From contig JAFSCX010000014.1 in assembly GCA_017436525.1 (NCBI GenBank), positions 1-48,391 of the forward strand: a stretch of DNA of 48,391 nt. Direction: 5' to 3'. This DNA comes from Clostridia bacterium (lineage in GTDB: Bacteria; Bacillota; Clostridia; Oscillospirales; QAKW01). Made by a program: the position numbers and the translations under genes. Below the pieces are notes generated by a model. The model had not been told where the DNA came from. It did no database searches and saw nothing but the letters and a program-made list of their open reading frames with translations. Below, piece after piece: positions 8,010-16,579 of this stretch. Every line of letters begins with the position of its first letter. The stretch's first letter is position 1.

Positions 8010-8594
8010 ATGTCTTTACCCATTATTACCATTGCAAGGCAATTCGGATCCGGCGGCCGGATCGTAGGCGAGAAGGTATCCACCCTGCTGAATATCCCCC
8101 TTTATGATCGCAAGCTGGTGGAATTTACTGCCGAAAAGAGCGGTTTTTGCGCTGCGGTAGTAGAGCAGATGTCCCAAAAGAAGCCTGCAAGCTTGCTTTA
8201 TGCCCTCTCCGGCGCTTCTATTGAATTTCCTTTGCAGGATCAGGTTTACTTTGCGCAGGCAAAGGTCATCCGCGAGATCGGTGAGCAGGGTGCCAGCGTA
8301 ATCGTAGGGCGCTGCGCCGATAGTATTCTGGAAGAAAAGCGGTTGCTGCGGGTATTCCTCTATGCAAGCGATGAGGCGCGCATCAAGCGCACCAAAGAAG
8401 AATATAAAATCGAAGCCAAGAATTATGCTGATTTTATCCGCAAAAAAGATAAAAAGCGGAAGGGCTATTATGATTATTTCACCCATCGTTCCTGGGGCAA
8501 GAGCGAAAATTATGATCTTTGCATCAATACCGATATCGGGCTGGACCTTGTGGCCGATATTATCGCTCGCACCGCAAGAGAGATGGAATTCTAA
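8010..8594 (+). CDS. Cytidylate kinase-like family protein
   Basis: A 194-residue P-loop protein of the cytidylate-kinase-like family, distinct from housekeeping Cmk. 'IITIARQFGSGGRIVGEKVS' at the N-terminus contains the phosphate-binding loop; 'IPLYDRKLVEFTAEKSG' and 'SVIVGRCADSILEE' follow the family pattern; the lid region is 'RIKRTKEEYKIEAKNYADFIRKKDKKRKGYYDYF'. The ATG at 8010 has a GAGG nine bases upstream. The natural substrate of this family is not established. Own promoter and terminator. Confidence 0.85.
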   Translation: MSLPIITIARQFGSGGRIVGEKVSTLLNIPLYDRKLVEFTAEKSGFCAAVVEQMSQKKPASLLYALSGASIEFPLQDQVYFAQAKVIREIGEQGASVIVGRCADSILEEKRLLRVFLYASDEARIKRTKEEYKIEAKNYADFIRKKDKKRKGYYDYFTHRSWGKSENYDLCINTDIGLDLVADIIARTAREMEF

Positions 8595-8614
8595 AGCAAA
8601 AAATCGAAATAATA

Positions 8615-8639
8615 CGGGAATTTGAAATTCCCGTTTTTT
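8615..8639 (+). terminator. Intrinsic terminator between the kinase-like gene and the MATE gene
   Basis: CGGGAATTT (8615-8623) pairs with AAATTCCCG (8625-8633) and is followed by six T. The downstream ATG at 8661 is only 21 bases away, leaving no room for a promoter. Confidence 0.8.
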
Positions 8640-8660
8640 CATGGAAAAAGAGGATGGTTT

Positions 8661-10073
8661 ATGACTAAAATCCAGCGCTTCAAATATAATTTGATCGGCG
8701 ATAAAAATTTCTATCGCAAAGTAATATTGATCCTTTTGCCCATCATTATTCAAAATACGGTAACCAATGTAGTCAGCCTTTTGGATAATGTGATGGTTGG
8801 GCGGGTTGGTACACTGCCGATGTCGGCTGTGGCCATTGTAAATCAGCTGTTATTCATCTTCAACCTCTGCATCTTCGGCGGTCTTGCGGGAGCGGGAATC
8901 TTTTCCGCTCAATATGCAGGCGCGGATGACCATGCGGGAATGCGCCATTGCTTCCGCGCAAAGCTTTATATCGGAGCCGCCATGCTGGGAATCGCCTTCT
9001 TGGTATTTCTCCTTGCACCAAAGCCTTTGATCTCGATGTATCTTGCCGAAAGCACCTCCCCCGCCGATGCCGAGGCTACCATCGGCTATGGGCTCCAATA
9101 CCTTGCCATTATGCTGGCAGGCTTGCTTCCCTTTGCGGTCTCTCAAGCCTATGGAAGCACTTTAAGAGAGCTTGGAGAAACCCGCCTGCCGATGATTGCA
9201 AGCGTCAGCGCCATTTTGGTCAACCTTGTATTCAACTATATTTTGATTTTTGGCGATGAAGGGCTTCCCTTCCTATGGTTTGGCCCTATGGGCGTGGCAG
9301 GCGCCGCCATCGCAACGGTGCTTTCCCGCTATGTGGAGGCTATCATTATCATTCTCTTTGTTCATAGAAATAAACAAAGATTTCCCTTTATTAAAGGGGT
9401 TTATCGCAGCTTTAAGATTCCCTTGGAGCTTTGCAAGCGGATCGGAAAAAGAGGGCTTCCCCTTTTGGTTAATGAGTTTCTTTGGTCCTTTGGCATGGCA
9501 ATTCTGATGCAGAGTTATTCGATCAGAGGGCTGGAGGTGGTAGCCGCCACCAATATTTCTTCCACTGCCTCCAATCTTTTCAATGTAGTCTTCCTTTCCA
9601 TGGGAAATGCGCTGGCGATCATGGTAGGCCAGCAGCTGGGGGCCAACAAAGCAAAAGAGGCCAAAACAACCGTATGGCGGTTGATCGCCCTATCGGTAGT
9701 CGCCTGCGCATGCTTGGGGCTGATCATGTATTTCCTCTCCTCCTTGATCCCTATGCTTTATAACACTTCCGCAAGCGTGCGAAATCTTGCTGCTCAGCTG
9801 ATTCGCATTGTAGGGCTGATGATGCCCTTCTACGCCTTCTGCCATTGCTGCTATTTCACCCTGCGCTCCGGCGGTAAGACGATGATCACCTTTATCTTCG
9901 ATTGCGGCTTCACTTGGGGAATCGCAGTACCGATGGCGTTTGTCCTTGCCAATTTTACCTCTCTTCCCATTCTGCCGCTCTTCTTTGCCGTGCAGGCGGT
10001 GGATGCCGTAAAATGCATCATCGGCTTCATTCTCATCAAAAAAGGAATCTGGATCAACAACATTGTTGAATAA
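8661..10073 (+). CDS. MATE-family multidrug/metabolite exporter
   Basis: A 470-residue integral membrane protein with about twelve hydrophobic segments in two homologous halves. 'LPIIIQNTVTNVVSLLDNVMVGRVGTLPMSAVAIVNQ' is the hallmark N-terminal MATE region; 'FLWSFGMAILMQSYSIRGLEVVAATNISST' begins the second half. Exports cationic compounds with Na+ or H+ antiport; substrate unknown. The ATG at 8661 is chosen over an in-frame upstream start inside the terminator hairpin. Because a terminator lies just upstream, expression probably depends on read-through. Confidence 0.9.
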   Translation: MTKIQRFKYNLIGDKNFYRKVILILLPIIIQNTVTNVVSLLDNVMVGRVGTLPMSAVAIVNQLLFIFNLCIFGGLAGAGIFSAQYAGADDHAGMRHCFRAKLYIGAAMLGIAFLVFLLAPKPLISMYLAESTSPADAEATIGYGLQYLAIMLAGLLPFAVSQAYGSTLRELGETRLPMIASVSAILVNLVFNYILIFGDEGLPFLWFGPMGVAGAAIATVLSRYVEAIIIILFVHRNKQRFPFIKGVYRSFKIPLELCKRIGKRGLPLLVNEFLWSFGMAILMQSYSIRGLEVVAATNISSTASNLFNVVFLSMGNALAIMVGQQLGANKAKEAKTTVWRLIALSVVACACLGLIMYFLSSLIPMLYNTSASVRNLAAQLIRIVGLMMPFYAFCHCCYFTLRSGGKTMITFIFDCGFTWGIAVPMAFVLANFTSLPILPLFFAVQAVDAVKCIIGFILIKKGIWINNIVE

Positions 10074-10077
10074 AAAG

Positions 10078-10119
10078 GGGCTGTAAAAAAATCAAAATGA
10101 TTTTTTTACAGCCCTTTTT
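10078..10119. terminator. Bidirectional terminator between the convergent MATE and M20 genes
   Basis: GGGCTGTAAAAAAATCA (10078-10094) pairs perfectly with 10098-10114 and is bordered by A5 on the left and T5 on the right, so it can act in both directions. It is one of several related hairpins in the window. Confidence 0.9.
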
Positions 10120-11554
10120 ATCTTTTTTTGATTAGACGAATATAAAATTCTACCGCGCGATGGATGGTTTCCAAAGGAATCCGCTCATCGTTGCCATGGA
10201 TCATCCCCCGCTCCTCTTTGGAAAGGGCCATAGCAGAAAAGCGATAGACGCAATCGGAAAGATCCCGATAATGGCGGGAATCCGAGCAAGCCATCATCAA
10301 ATAGGGAGAAACCAAGGCTTCAGGCCAAGTATCATGGATCGCGGCAGAGACATCTTCCCAGCCTTTCCCCTCGGTCCGAGAGATAGGCGAAGGGTCGGTG
10401 CCGTTCATCAAGGAGATTTTGATTTTAGGGTCCGCCACAGTCTTTTTTACATATTCAAGGGTCTCCTTCACCGTATCCTCGCAGATAATCCGCATATTGG
10501 CGGTCATCTTGGCATAAGGAGGCATTACGTTGAGCCCCTTACTTCCCTGCATGGTGGTAAAAGCGCAGGTGGTGCGGACCATGGCGTTGAGCTCGCCGCC
10601 GGAGAATTTGCAGATCAGCTTCAAAAGCGGGCTGAAGCACCAAAGATTGGCAAAGATCAGCTTATAGGCAAAGGTGCTATGGCGGCCCAATACATTAAAC
10701 ATTTCCGCCACCGGCTTGGTAAGCTTCCCCTTAGGCGGATGGCCCTCCAGCCGCAGGCAGGCGCGGGAAAGAAGCCCTACAGCCGTATGAACGGGAGGCG
10801 CAGAGGCGTGGCCGCCGTTGCCCGAAAATTCAAAGGCAACGTTCATCAGCCCTTTTTCGGCAATCCCCACCAAAGCGCAGGAGCGCTTGACTCCGGGGAA
10901 TGCCCCTTGGACCACGGCTCCGCCTTCATCCACCACCAAAGCGGGATGGATCGAATGGTCCTTAAACCATTGGACAATAGAAGGAGCGCCGTTGCCGTTG
11001 ATTTCCTCATCGCCGCCGAAAGCGAGATAAATGGTATTCTTCGGGGTAAAGCCCTTTTGAATATAGTATTCGACGCTCTGCAGAATGGCATTGAGGGTGC
11101 CCTTGGTATCCAAGGTGCCGCGCCCCCAGAGCACACCATCCTCAATCTCCCCGCAAAAGGGATCCCGGCTCCAATTTTCCGCCTCTACCGAGACTACATC
11201 ATAATGAGCCATCAATACAGTGGGATCCCCCTCTTCCCTGCCCTGCCAGCAATAAAGCAGGGCTCTTCGATCGGGGCGGTGGAGGGAGCAGGTCTTATGA
11301 ACCAGCGGGAACCGCTCGGAAAGTAAGGCAATGAATTTTTCGAATTCACCCTCATCCTCTTTGGATGAATCCTGATCGGAGATGGTCTTGCAGCGGATCA
11401 TGGCGGCAAGATCCTCTACCGCCTTTTCTTTATCAAAATCGATGGGTGCATGGTTTGCTTCCCTTTCGGGCAGCGGGCAAAAGGCAAGGGTGCGGATCAG
11501 CACTACGGCCAAAAACAGCACTAACAGCCCAAGAGCAATCCAAAGAAAAATCAT
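10118..11554 (-). CDS. Membrane-anchored M20-family metallopeptidase (carboxypeptidase S / PM20D1-like)
   Basis: A 478-residue M20 hydrolase with an N-terminal membrane anchor (IFLWIALGLLVLFLAVVLIRTL), so the enzyme probably faces outward. Metal and catalytic residues are in MAHYDVV, GRGTLDTKGT, GGDEEINGNGA and the C-terminal 'MIHGNDERIP'. A dimerisation domain sits around residues 225-360. Carboxypeptidase S/PM20D1 relatives cleave dipeptides or N-acyl amino acids. The gene starts two bases after the stop of the upstream membrane protein, so it is the last gene of a four-gene run, and its job is probably to process what the membrane pair transports (inference). Confidence 0.87.
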   Translation of the reverse strand: MIFLWIALGLLVLFLAVVLIRTLAFCPLPEREANHAPIDFDKEKAVEDLAAMIRCKTISDQDSSKEDEGEFEKFIALLSERFPLVHKTCSLHRPDRRALLYCWQGREEGDPTVLMAHYDVVSVEAENWSRDPFCGEIEDGVLWGRGTLDTKGTLNAILQSVEYYIQKGFTPKNTIYLAFGGDEEINGNGAPSIVQWFKDHSIHPALVVDEGGAVVQGAFPGVKRSCALVGIAEKGLMNVAFEFSGNGGHASAPPVHTAVGLLSRACLRLEGHPPKGKLTKPVAEMFNVLGRHSTFAYKLIFANLWCFSPLLKLICKFSGGELNAMVRTTCAFTTMQGSKGLNVMPPYAKMTANMRIICEDTVKETLEYVKKTVADPKIKISLMNGTDPSPISRTEGKGWEDVSAAIHDTWPEALVSPYLMMACSDSRHYRDLSDCVYRFSAMALSKEERGMIHGNDERIPLETIHRAVEFYIRLIKKR

Positions 11555-11556
11555 TC

Positions 11557-12216
11557 TTACAGTTTTCCTTTCTTATAGAGTACGCGGGCCACTGCAATCG
11601 CGATAATAGCACCAACGGGGACCAACATTCCCACAGCGCCGGAGAGACCGGGCACCGCAATAAAGAGGACCAGCATCACCGCCACCGGTGCAATGGCCAG
11701 CTTCCAATTGCGAGAGATATAGACCACGCCCAAAGCGCCGAAAAGGGCGGGCAGGATATTATCAAAAGCGGGCGTCAGGGTGGGATTTTCCAAAATAGGA
11801 GTCAGCGGCACAATCATCAGCACGCCCAAGGCAATGATCAGAATGGTTACAATGGAAGAGGTGGCCACCGCGATGGTGGAGATAATCTCCGCCTCCTTAG
11901 AGCCTGCCTTTACCTCGGCATTTTCCATGGCGTTGATGGCGCAAGGTGCTTTCAGATTGGTAATATTACCGGTAACAAAAGCAAGATAAGAGCTGCCTGC
12001 ACCCAGCATGGGGATATAGGTAAAGACTTCGATCAGACCGACCGTCCAGAAAATCGGCGCAACGCCGATCAGCCCTTTCAGAACTACGCCCCAATCGGGC
12101 TTTAATCGGAAAAGGATCGCCACCAGAAGCGGAAATGCACAGATAGCTACTGCGGCAACGGCGCCCCAGATTCGCCCATCGATATGGATTTGCTCGTCAT
12201 AAGGTCTTTTTTTCAT
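11557..12216 (-). CDS. Multi-spanning membrane protein, partner of the DUF5058-like protein
   Basis: A 219-residue protein with about six hydrophobic helices, for example 'IWGAVAAVAICAFPLLVAILF', 'ILIIALGVLMIVPL' and 'LAIAPVAVMLVLFIAVPGLSGAVG'. The loop 'LGAGSSYLAFVTGNITNLKAPCAINAME' is rich in small and polar residues and looks like a substrate or ion path. The ATG at 12216 lies 8 bases after GGAGGT; an ATG at 12222 overlaps the upstream stop but sits too near that site. It is sandwiched between the DUF5058-like gene and the M20 peptidase. I do not recognise a named family. Confidence 0.75.
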   Translation of the reverse strand: MKKRPYDEQIHIDGRIWGAVAAVAICAFPLLVAILFRLKPDWGVVLKGLIGVAPIFWTVGLIEVFTYIPMLGAGSSYLAFVTGNITNLKAPCAINAMENAEVKAGSKEAEIISTIAVATSSIVTILIIALGVLMIVPLTPILENPTLTPAFDNILPALFGALGVVYISRNWKLAIAPVAVMLVLFIAVPGLSGAVGMLVPVGAIIAIAVARVLYKKGKL

Positions 12217-12221
12217 TTTCA

Positions 12222-12953
12222 TCAACCTCCGATCCAATTGGTAACGGGAATGGCGGAAGCCATCCCCACCAGCATGCATATCGGCAACGCATAATCATTG
12301 AGCCATTGCCATTTTGTAATCTTCATCAAAAGGCCCATCAGCGCCATGCAAACCGCTGAGATCAGCATGATAAAGACGGGAATCCAGCCGGAAAGGCCGC
12401 TTCTGATATCGGTAAAGATCAGGCCCATAAAAGCTGAGATCATGCCCATGAAAAGCGCATTGGTAAGAATCTCGCCCCATTTGGTATCCTTCTTTTTCAT
12501 CTTATCCATGCCGCCTTGAATCTTTTTGCAAAGGATCGGCACCAAAATCAAGCCCACGATAATTCCCAAGGTCATCACGATCGTGATATTGAGGAATTGA
12601 GACCCGCTCACTTGAGCAGCAGAATCGGAAAGAGATGTACCGGCCGCATTGGCGGCATTTTCGGCGGCGGTAAGCTCATAAGTAAGAGCGCCGATTACCG
12701 AAAGGCGCAGCCAAGGCAGCGCAAGGCCAAGCTTTTTGGAAAGGACAATCACACCCATCAGAATGGATACGGCCGGTGCGATGGTGAAGACGGCAGAGGA
12801 TATCACCGCCTTGCGCAGCTTGGATTTTGCAATTCCTATCTCTTTACCTGCCTGCCAAGCACGGATCAAAAAGAAGACCGATTGGGCCAGCACCAGCAGC
12901 AAAATTCCGCCAACGATCACAAAGAGGATCGGGCTGTTCAAACTAAATTCCAT
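12222..12953 (-). CDS. DUF5058-like multi-spanning membrane protein
   Basis: A 243-residue membrane protein with six or seven hydrophobic helices, starting 'NSPILFVIVGGILLLVLAQSVFF'. 'FLIRAWQAGKEIGIAKSKLRKAVISSAVFTIAPAVSILMGVI' matches my memory of the DUF5058 family found in Clostridia next to M20 peptidases; this assignment is from memory. 'LPWLRLSVIGALTYELTAAENAA' and 'MKITKWQWLNDYALPICMLVGMASAIPV' are further conserved-looking parts. Its stop (12224-12222) touches the next gene, so the two proteins are probably made in equal amounts and may form a heteromeric transporter. Confidence 0.72.
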   Translation of the reverse strand: MEFSLNSPILFVIVGGILLLVLAQSVFFLIRAWQAGKEIGIAKSKLRKAVISSAVFTIAPAVSILMGVIVLSKKLGLALPWLRLSVIGALTYELTAAENAANAAGTSLSDSAAQVSGSQFLNITIVMTLGIIVGLILVPILCKKIQGGMDKMKKKDTKWGEILTNALFMGMISAFMGLIFTDIRSGLSGWIPVFIMLISAVCMALMGLLMKITKWQWLNDYALPICMLVGMASAIPVTNWIGG

Positions 12954-12971
12954 TTGTTTGCTCCTTCTTTC

Positions 12972-14093
12972 TTAATATTTGAAATATTGAAAATAATTAC
13001 ATTCCAGCATGCCGTTATAAAGCTTGCGCTTTTTATCGGCTTTTCTGCCAAAGAGTTTTTCAAAATCCGCGTCGGGCGCAATAATAAAATACCGCTTGCC
13101 CGGCTCTTGCAGGAACACCTTGCCCATCAAGCGATAAAGCTCCTGCGCCTGCTCCTTTTCCAAAAGGCGCTCGCCATAGGGAGGATTGGTTACCACCATT
13201 CCGCGGGGCGTTTCGATTTTGAAATCCTTTACATCCGCCACTTTGAATTCCAAGCAATCGGCCACTCCTGCCCGCTTGGCATTATCCTCTGCCATTTTGA
13301 CCGCCTTCGGATCAATATCGCTGCCGATCCCGCGGAAGGGAATCTCCTTCTTGGCGGCGGCGCGGGCCGCTTCCCTTCGCTGCTGCCAATGCGCTTTGGG
13401 GAATAGCGCCCATCCTTCCGAGATGAAGCCGCGCCCAAGGCCGGGCGCCATATTGCGGGCCAGCATTGCGCCCTCAATCAAAAGAGTGCCGCTGCCTGCA
13501 AAAGGATCATAAAGCACCGTATCGGGATAGGGCCTTGCGATGCTCACCAGCGCCGCGCCCAAGGTCTCCCGAATGGGAGCGGGCATGGCGGCAGGGCGGT
13601 AGCCTCGCTTATGAAGGGCCGTGCCGGTGGTATCCAGCATCAAAACCGCCTGATCCTTCAAGAGGGAGAAACGGATGCTATAAAGCATTCCGCTTTCTTG
13701 AAAAACGCTTCTTTTATAATGGCCCTCCAGCCGCCGCACGATTGCTTTTTTTACAATGGATTGGCAGGCAGGAATGCTGCTGAGCTTGGAATTGAGCGCA
13801 TGGCCCTTCACGGGGAAACGCCCATCTTCGGGAATAAACTGCTCCCATGGGAGCTTTCTTACGCCCTCAAAGAGCTCTTCAAAGGTTCTTGCGGGAAATT
13901 GGCCCAATACAATTTCCACCCTTTGGCCGCAGCGCAGCCAAAGGTTGGCATCAATGAAGGTTTCGGGAGTACCCTCAAAATAGACCCGACCGTTATCGGC
14001 GCGGACCTCTTCCGCTCCGATTTTTCTCAACTCTTCCGCCACCAAGGCTTCCAAGCCAAACAAACAAGGCACACAGCCTTTGATTTTTTTCAT
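12972..14093 (-). CDS. THUMP-domain class I SAM-dependent RNA methyltransferase (RlmL/YpsC-like)
   Basis: A 373-residue methyltransferase. The N-terminal part (about 1-165, opening CVPCLFGLEALVAEELRKIG) is a ferredoxin-like/THUMP RNA-binding region. The C-terminal Rossmann fold has 'LYDPFAGSGTLLIEGAMLARNMAPG' (SAM binding) and NPPYGERL, the N6/N2 methyltransferase motif IV. Length and order match the N-terminal half of RlmL and B. subtilis YpsC, which probably make m2G in 23S rRNA. It lies 18 bases upstream of the DUF5058-like gene and shares its transcript; a functional link is not evident. Confidence 0.87.
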   Translation of the reverse strand: MKKIKGCVPCLFGLEALVAEELRKIGAEEVRADNGRVYFEGTPETFIDANLWLRCGQRVEIVLGQFPARTFEELFEGVRKLPWEQFIPEDGRFPVKGHALNSKLSSIPACQSIVKKAIVRRLEGHYKRSVFQESGMLYSIRFSLLKDQAVLMLDTTGTALHKRGYRPAAMPAPIRETLGAALVSIARPYPDTVLYDPFAGSGTLLIEGAMLARNMAPGLGRGFISEGWALFPKAHWQQRREAARAAAKKEIPFRGIGSDIDPKAVKMAEDNAKRAGVADCLEFKVADVKDFKIETPRGMVVTNPPYGERLLEKEQAQELYRLMGKVFLQEPGKRYFIIAPDADFEKLFGRKADKKRKLYNGMLECNYFQYFKY

Positions 14094-14126
14094 AGGGTTT
14101 CATCCTTTTATACATATAATGGATCT

Positions 14127-14155
14127 ATTTTATCATATTTTTCGGCGTATTTCAA
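14127..14155 (-). promoter_or_regulatory. Sigma-A promoter of the methyltransferase operon
   Basis: Minus strand: TTGAAA (14155-14150), 17-base spacer, TAAAAT (14132-14127), about 33 bases before the start codon. It is back to back with the pflB promoter. Confidence 0.65.
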
Positions 14156-14177
14156 CCGAATCATTTCCAAAAATAGA

Positions 14178-14206
14178 TTGACTTTTTTGCTTCTTCGTGG
14201 TATGCT
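14178..14206 (+). promoter_or_regulatory. Sigma-A promoter of the pflB leader
   Basis: TTGACT (14178-14183), 17-base spacer, TATGCT (14201-14206). Transcription would begin near 14213, just ahead of the riboswitch. Confidence 0.75.
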
Positions 14207-14225
14207 AAAGGCGAACAAAGATTTT

Positions 14226-14333
14226 TTCGGTTTCTGACGGAAATAAGATGGAATAAACCATCGTGTAACCGAAAAAATGGCTGATAGCCGACCGTCTGGG
14301 CAGTGAAGAGATCTTTTCTTCACTGCCTTTTTT
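14226..14333 (+). ncRNA. ZTP riboswitch (pfl RNA motif) controlling pflB-pflA
   Basis: The leader folds as the pfl motif does. An outer helix pairs TTCGGTT (14226-14232) with AACCGAA and encloses an inner hairpin GATGG-N6-CCATC. A short GGCTGATAGCC hairpin follows, then the conserved CCGTCTGGGCA (14292-14302). The GGGCA segment also forms the base of an intrinsic terminator, so ligand binding would prevent termination. The family senses ZTP/ZMP, the signal of 10-formyl-tetrahydrofolate shortage. Placement before pyruvate formate-lyase is the association that named the motif; formate feeds formyl-folate synthesis. Confidence 0.87.
14299..14333 (+). terminator. Riboswitch expression-platform terminator
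   Basis: GGCAGTGAAG (14299-14308) pairs with CTTCACTGCC (14318-14327), followed by six T. Its 5' arm overlaps the conserved GGGCA of the ZTP aptamer, the classic mutually exclusive arrangement. Confidence 0.88.
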
Positions 14334-14353
14334 AGTGCAAGGAGGAAATCGAT

Positions 14354-16579
14354 ATGGAGCAATGGAGCGGATTTACTGCCGGAAAATGGCAGGATGAGAT
14401 TGATGTGCGGGATTTTATCCAGCGCAACTATACCCCTTATATGGGGGATGATGCTTTTTTGGCAGGCCCCACTGAGCGTACCAAAGGCCTTTTGGAAAAA
14501 TGCCGCGCGCTGATGGCAGAAGAGCAGGCAAAGGGCGGTGTATTGGATATTGATACCGAGACGGTAAGCTCCCTGACCAGCTATAAGCCCGGATATATCG
14601 ATAAAGACCACGAATTGATCGTTGGCCTTCAGACCGATGCACCCTTAAAACGGGGGGTCAATCCCTTCGGGGGCATTAATATGACCCGCAAGGCCTGCAA
14701 AGCCTATGGTTATACCCTTTCGGATAAGATTGAAGAGGAGTTCACCTATCGAACCACCCATAACGACGGTGTATTCCGCGTCTATAGCAAAGACATTCGC
14801 AACGCCCGCCATAGCGGCATTATCACCGGCCTGCCCGACGCCTACGGCAGAGGCCGCATTATCGGCGACTATCGCCGCATCGCTCTCTACGGAATTGACC
14901 GGCTGATTGAAGAAAAGCAAAAGGATAAAGATCAGCTTGCCGATCGGGTGCCCGATGCAGAGAATGTGCGCCAATTAGAGGAGCTTTTCCAGCAAATCGC
15001 ATTTCTCGGCAAGCTCAAGGAAATGGCCGCCATGTATGGTTGCGATATTTCCGCCCCTGCGAAGGATGCAAAAGAAGCGGTGCAATGGCTTTATTTCGGC
15101 TATCTTGCCGCCAACAAGGAGCAAAACGGTGCAGCCATGAGTTTGGGAAGAGTCTCTACCTTCCTTGATATCTATCTGGAGCGCGATCTGGCAAGAGGTA
15201 TCCTCACGGAGGAGACAGCGCAGGAGCTGATTGATGATTTTGTCTTAAAGCTTCGGATGGCGCGCCATCTCAGAACCCCCGAATATAATGAGCTTTTTGC
15301 AGGAGATCCCATGTGGATCACCGAAGCGCTGGGCGGCATGGGAATTGATGGGCGCACCTTGGTTACCCGCTCCACCTTCCGCATGCTCAATACCCTGCGG
15401 AACTTAGGGCCTTCCGCCGAGCCGAATCTTACGGTCCTTTGGTCTCAGCGGCTGCCTCTCCCCTTTAAGCATTTTTGCAACCGCCTCTCCTGCGAAACCT
15501 GCGCCATTCAATATGAGAATGACGATGTAATGCGGGAAGGCTTTGGGGATGATTATGCCATCGCCTGCTGCGTTTCCGCTATGCGGGTCGGCAAGGATAT
15601 GCAATTCTTCGGCGCAAGAGCCAATCTTGCAAAGCTGCTGCTTTACAGCCTCAACGGCGGTCGGGATGAGAAAAACGGTGAGCAGGTAGCGCCGCCCATG
15701 CCTGTATATGAAGGAGATACGCTGGATTATAATGTGGTATTGCAGCGGATGAATTTCTATCGCGGCTGGCTTGCCAAAACCTATGTATCCGCCATGAATA
15801 TGATCCATTATATGCATGATAAATATGCCTACGAGAAGACGCAGATGGCCCTTCACGATACCGATGTCCATCGGTTTATGGCCTTTGGTGCGGCAGGGCT
15901 TTCGGTATTGGCCGATTCCCTTTCTGCCATTCGCTATGCCAAGGTTACTCCCCTGCGGGATGAGCGTGGGCTGATCACAGATTTTAAGGTTGAGGGAACA
16001 TTCCCCACCTACGGCAACGACGATGATCGGGTTGATTCCATCGCTGTCGAGCAGACCAAGCTTTTTGCCGATGCCTTGAAAGCAATCCCCACCTATCGCA
16101 ACGCAGAGCACACCCTCTCCATTCTGACCATCACCTCGAATGTGGTCTACGGCAAAAAGACCGGCGCCACCCCCGATGGCCGCAAAGCAGGAGAGCCCTT
16201 TGCGCCCGGCGCCAATCCCATGCACGGCAGAGAGAAAAACGGCGCTCTTGCCTCCCTCAATTCGGTGGCCAAGCTTTCCTATGATATCTGCAAGGATGGT
16301 ATTTCCAATACCTTTACCATTGTACCTGCGGCTCTGGGCGAAAATCAGCAGATCCGCGAGCAAAATCTTTCCAATATTATCGATGGCTATTTCGGCAAAG
16401 GCGCCCAGCATATCAACATCAACGTTTTGGATCGGGCCACCTTACTTCGCGCCAAGGCTCATCCCGAGGAATATCCCAATCTCACCATTCGCGTCAGCGG
16501 CTATGCGGTAGATTTCCATAAGCTTTCCCCTGCCCAGCAGGATGAGGTGATCTCCCGCACCTTCCACGAGGAATTCTAA
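14354..16579 (+). CDS. pflB: Formate C-acetyltransferase (pyruvate formate-lyase)
   Basis: A 741-residue glycyl-radical enzyme, the usual PflB length, converting pyruvate and CoA to acetyl-CoA and formate in the anaerobic cytosol. The catalytic Cys-Cys pair lies in '[22 protein letters not shown]' (split here as [11 protein letters not shown] and [11 protein letters not shown]). The radical glycine is in RVSGYAV near the C-terminus. '[19 protein letters not shown]' is another family signature. GGAGG eight bases before the ATG gives a firm start. Its stop is followed directly by the ATG of the activating enzyme. Controlled by the ZTP riboswitch and terminator upstream. Confidence 0.97.
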   Translation: MEQWSGFTAGKWQDEIDVRDFIQRNYTPYMGDDAFLAGPTERTKGLLEKCRALMAEEQAKGGVLDIDTETVSSLTSYKPGYIDKDHELIVGLQTDAPLKRGVNPFGGINMTRKACKAYGYTLSDKIEEEFTYRTTHNDGVFRVYSKDIRNARHSGIITGLPDAYGRGRIIGDYRRIALYGIDRLIEEKQKDKDQLADRVPDAENVRQLEELFQQIAFLGKLKEMAAMYGCDISAPAKDAKEAVQWLYFGYLAANKEQNGAAMSLGRVSTFLDIYLERDLARGILTEETAQELIDDFVLKLRMARHLRTPEYNELFAGDPMWITEALGGMGIDGRTLVTRSTFRMLNTLRNLGPSAEPNLTVLWSQRLPLPFKHFCNRLSCETCAIQYENDDVMREGFGDDYAIACCVSAMRVGKDMQFFGARANLAKLLLYSLNGGRDEKNGEQVAPPMPVYEGDTLDYNVVLQRMNFYRGWLAKTYVSAMNMIHYMHDKYAYEKTQMALHDTDVHRFMAFGAAGLSVLADSLSAIRYAKVTPLRDERGLITDFKVEGTFPTYGNDDDRVDSIAVEQTKLFADALKAIPTYRNAEHTLSILTITSNVVYGKKTGATPDGRKAGEPFAPGANPMHGREKNGALASLNSVAKLSYDICKDGISNTFTIVPAALGENQQIREQNLSNIIDGYFGKGAQHININVLDRATLLRAKAHPEEYPNLTIRVSGYAVDFHKLSPAQQDEVISRTFHEEF

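Noticed and set aside
10160-11326. 388-residue plus-strand open frame
   Set aside because: Antisense to the M20 peptidase; no domain of its own.
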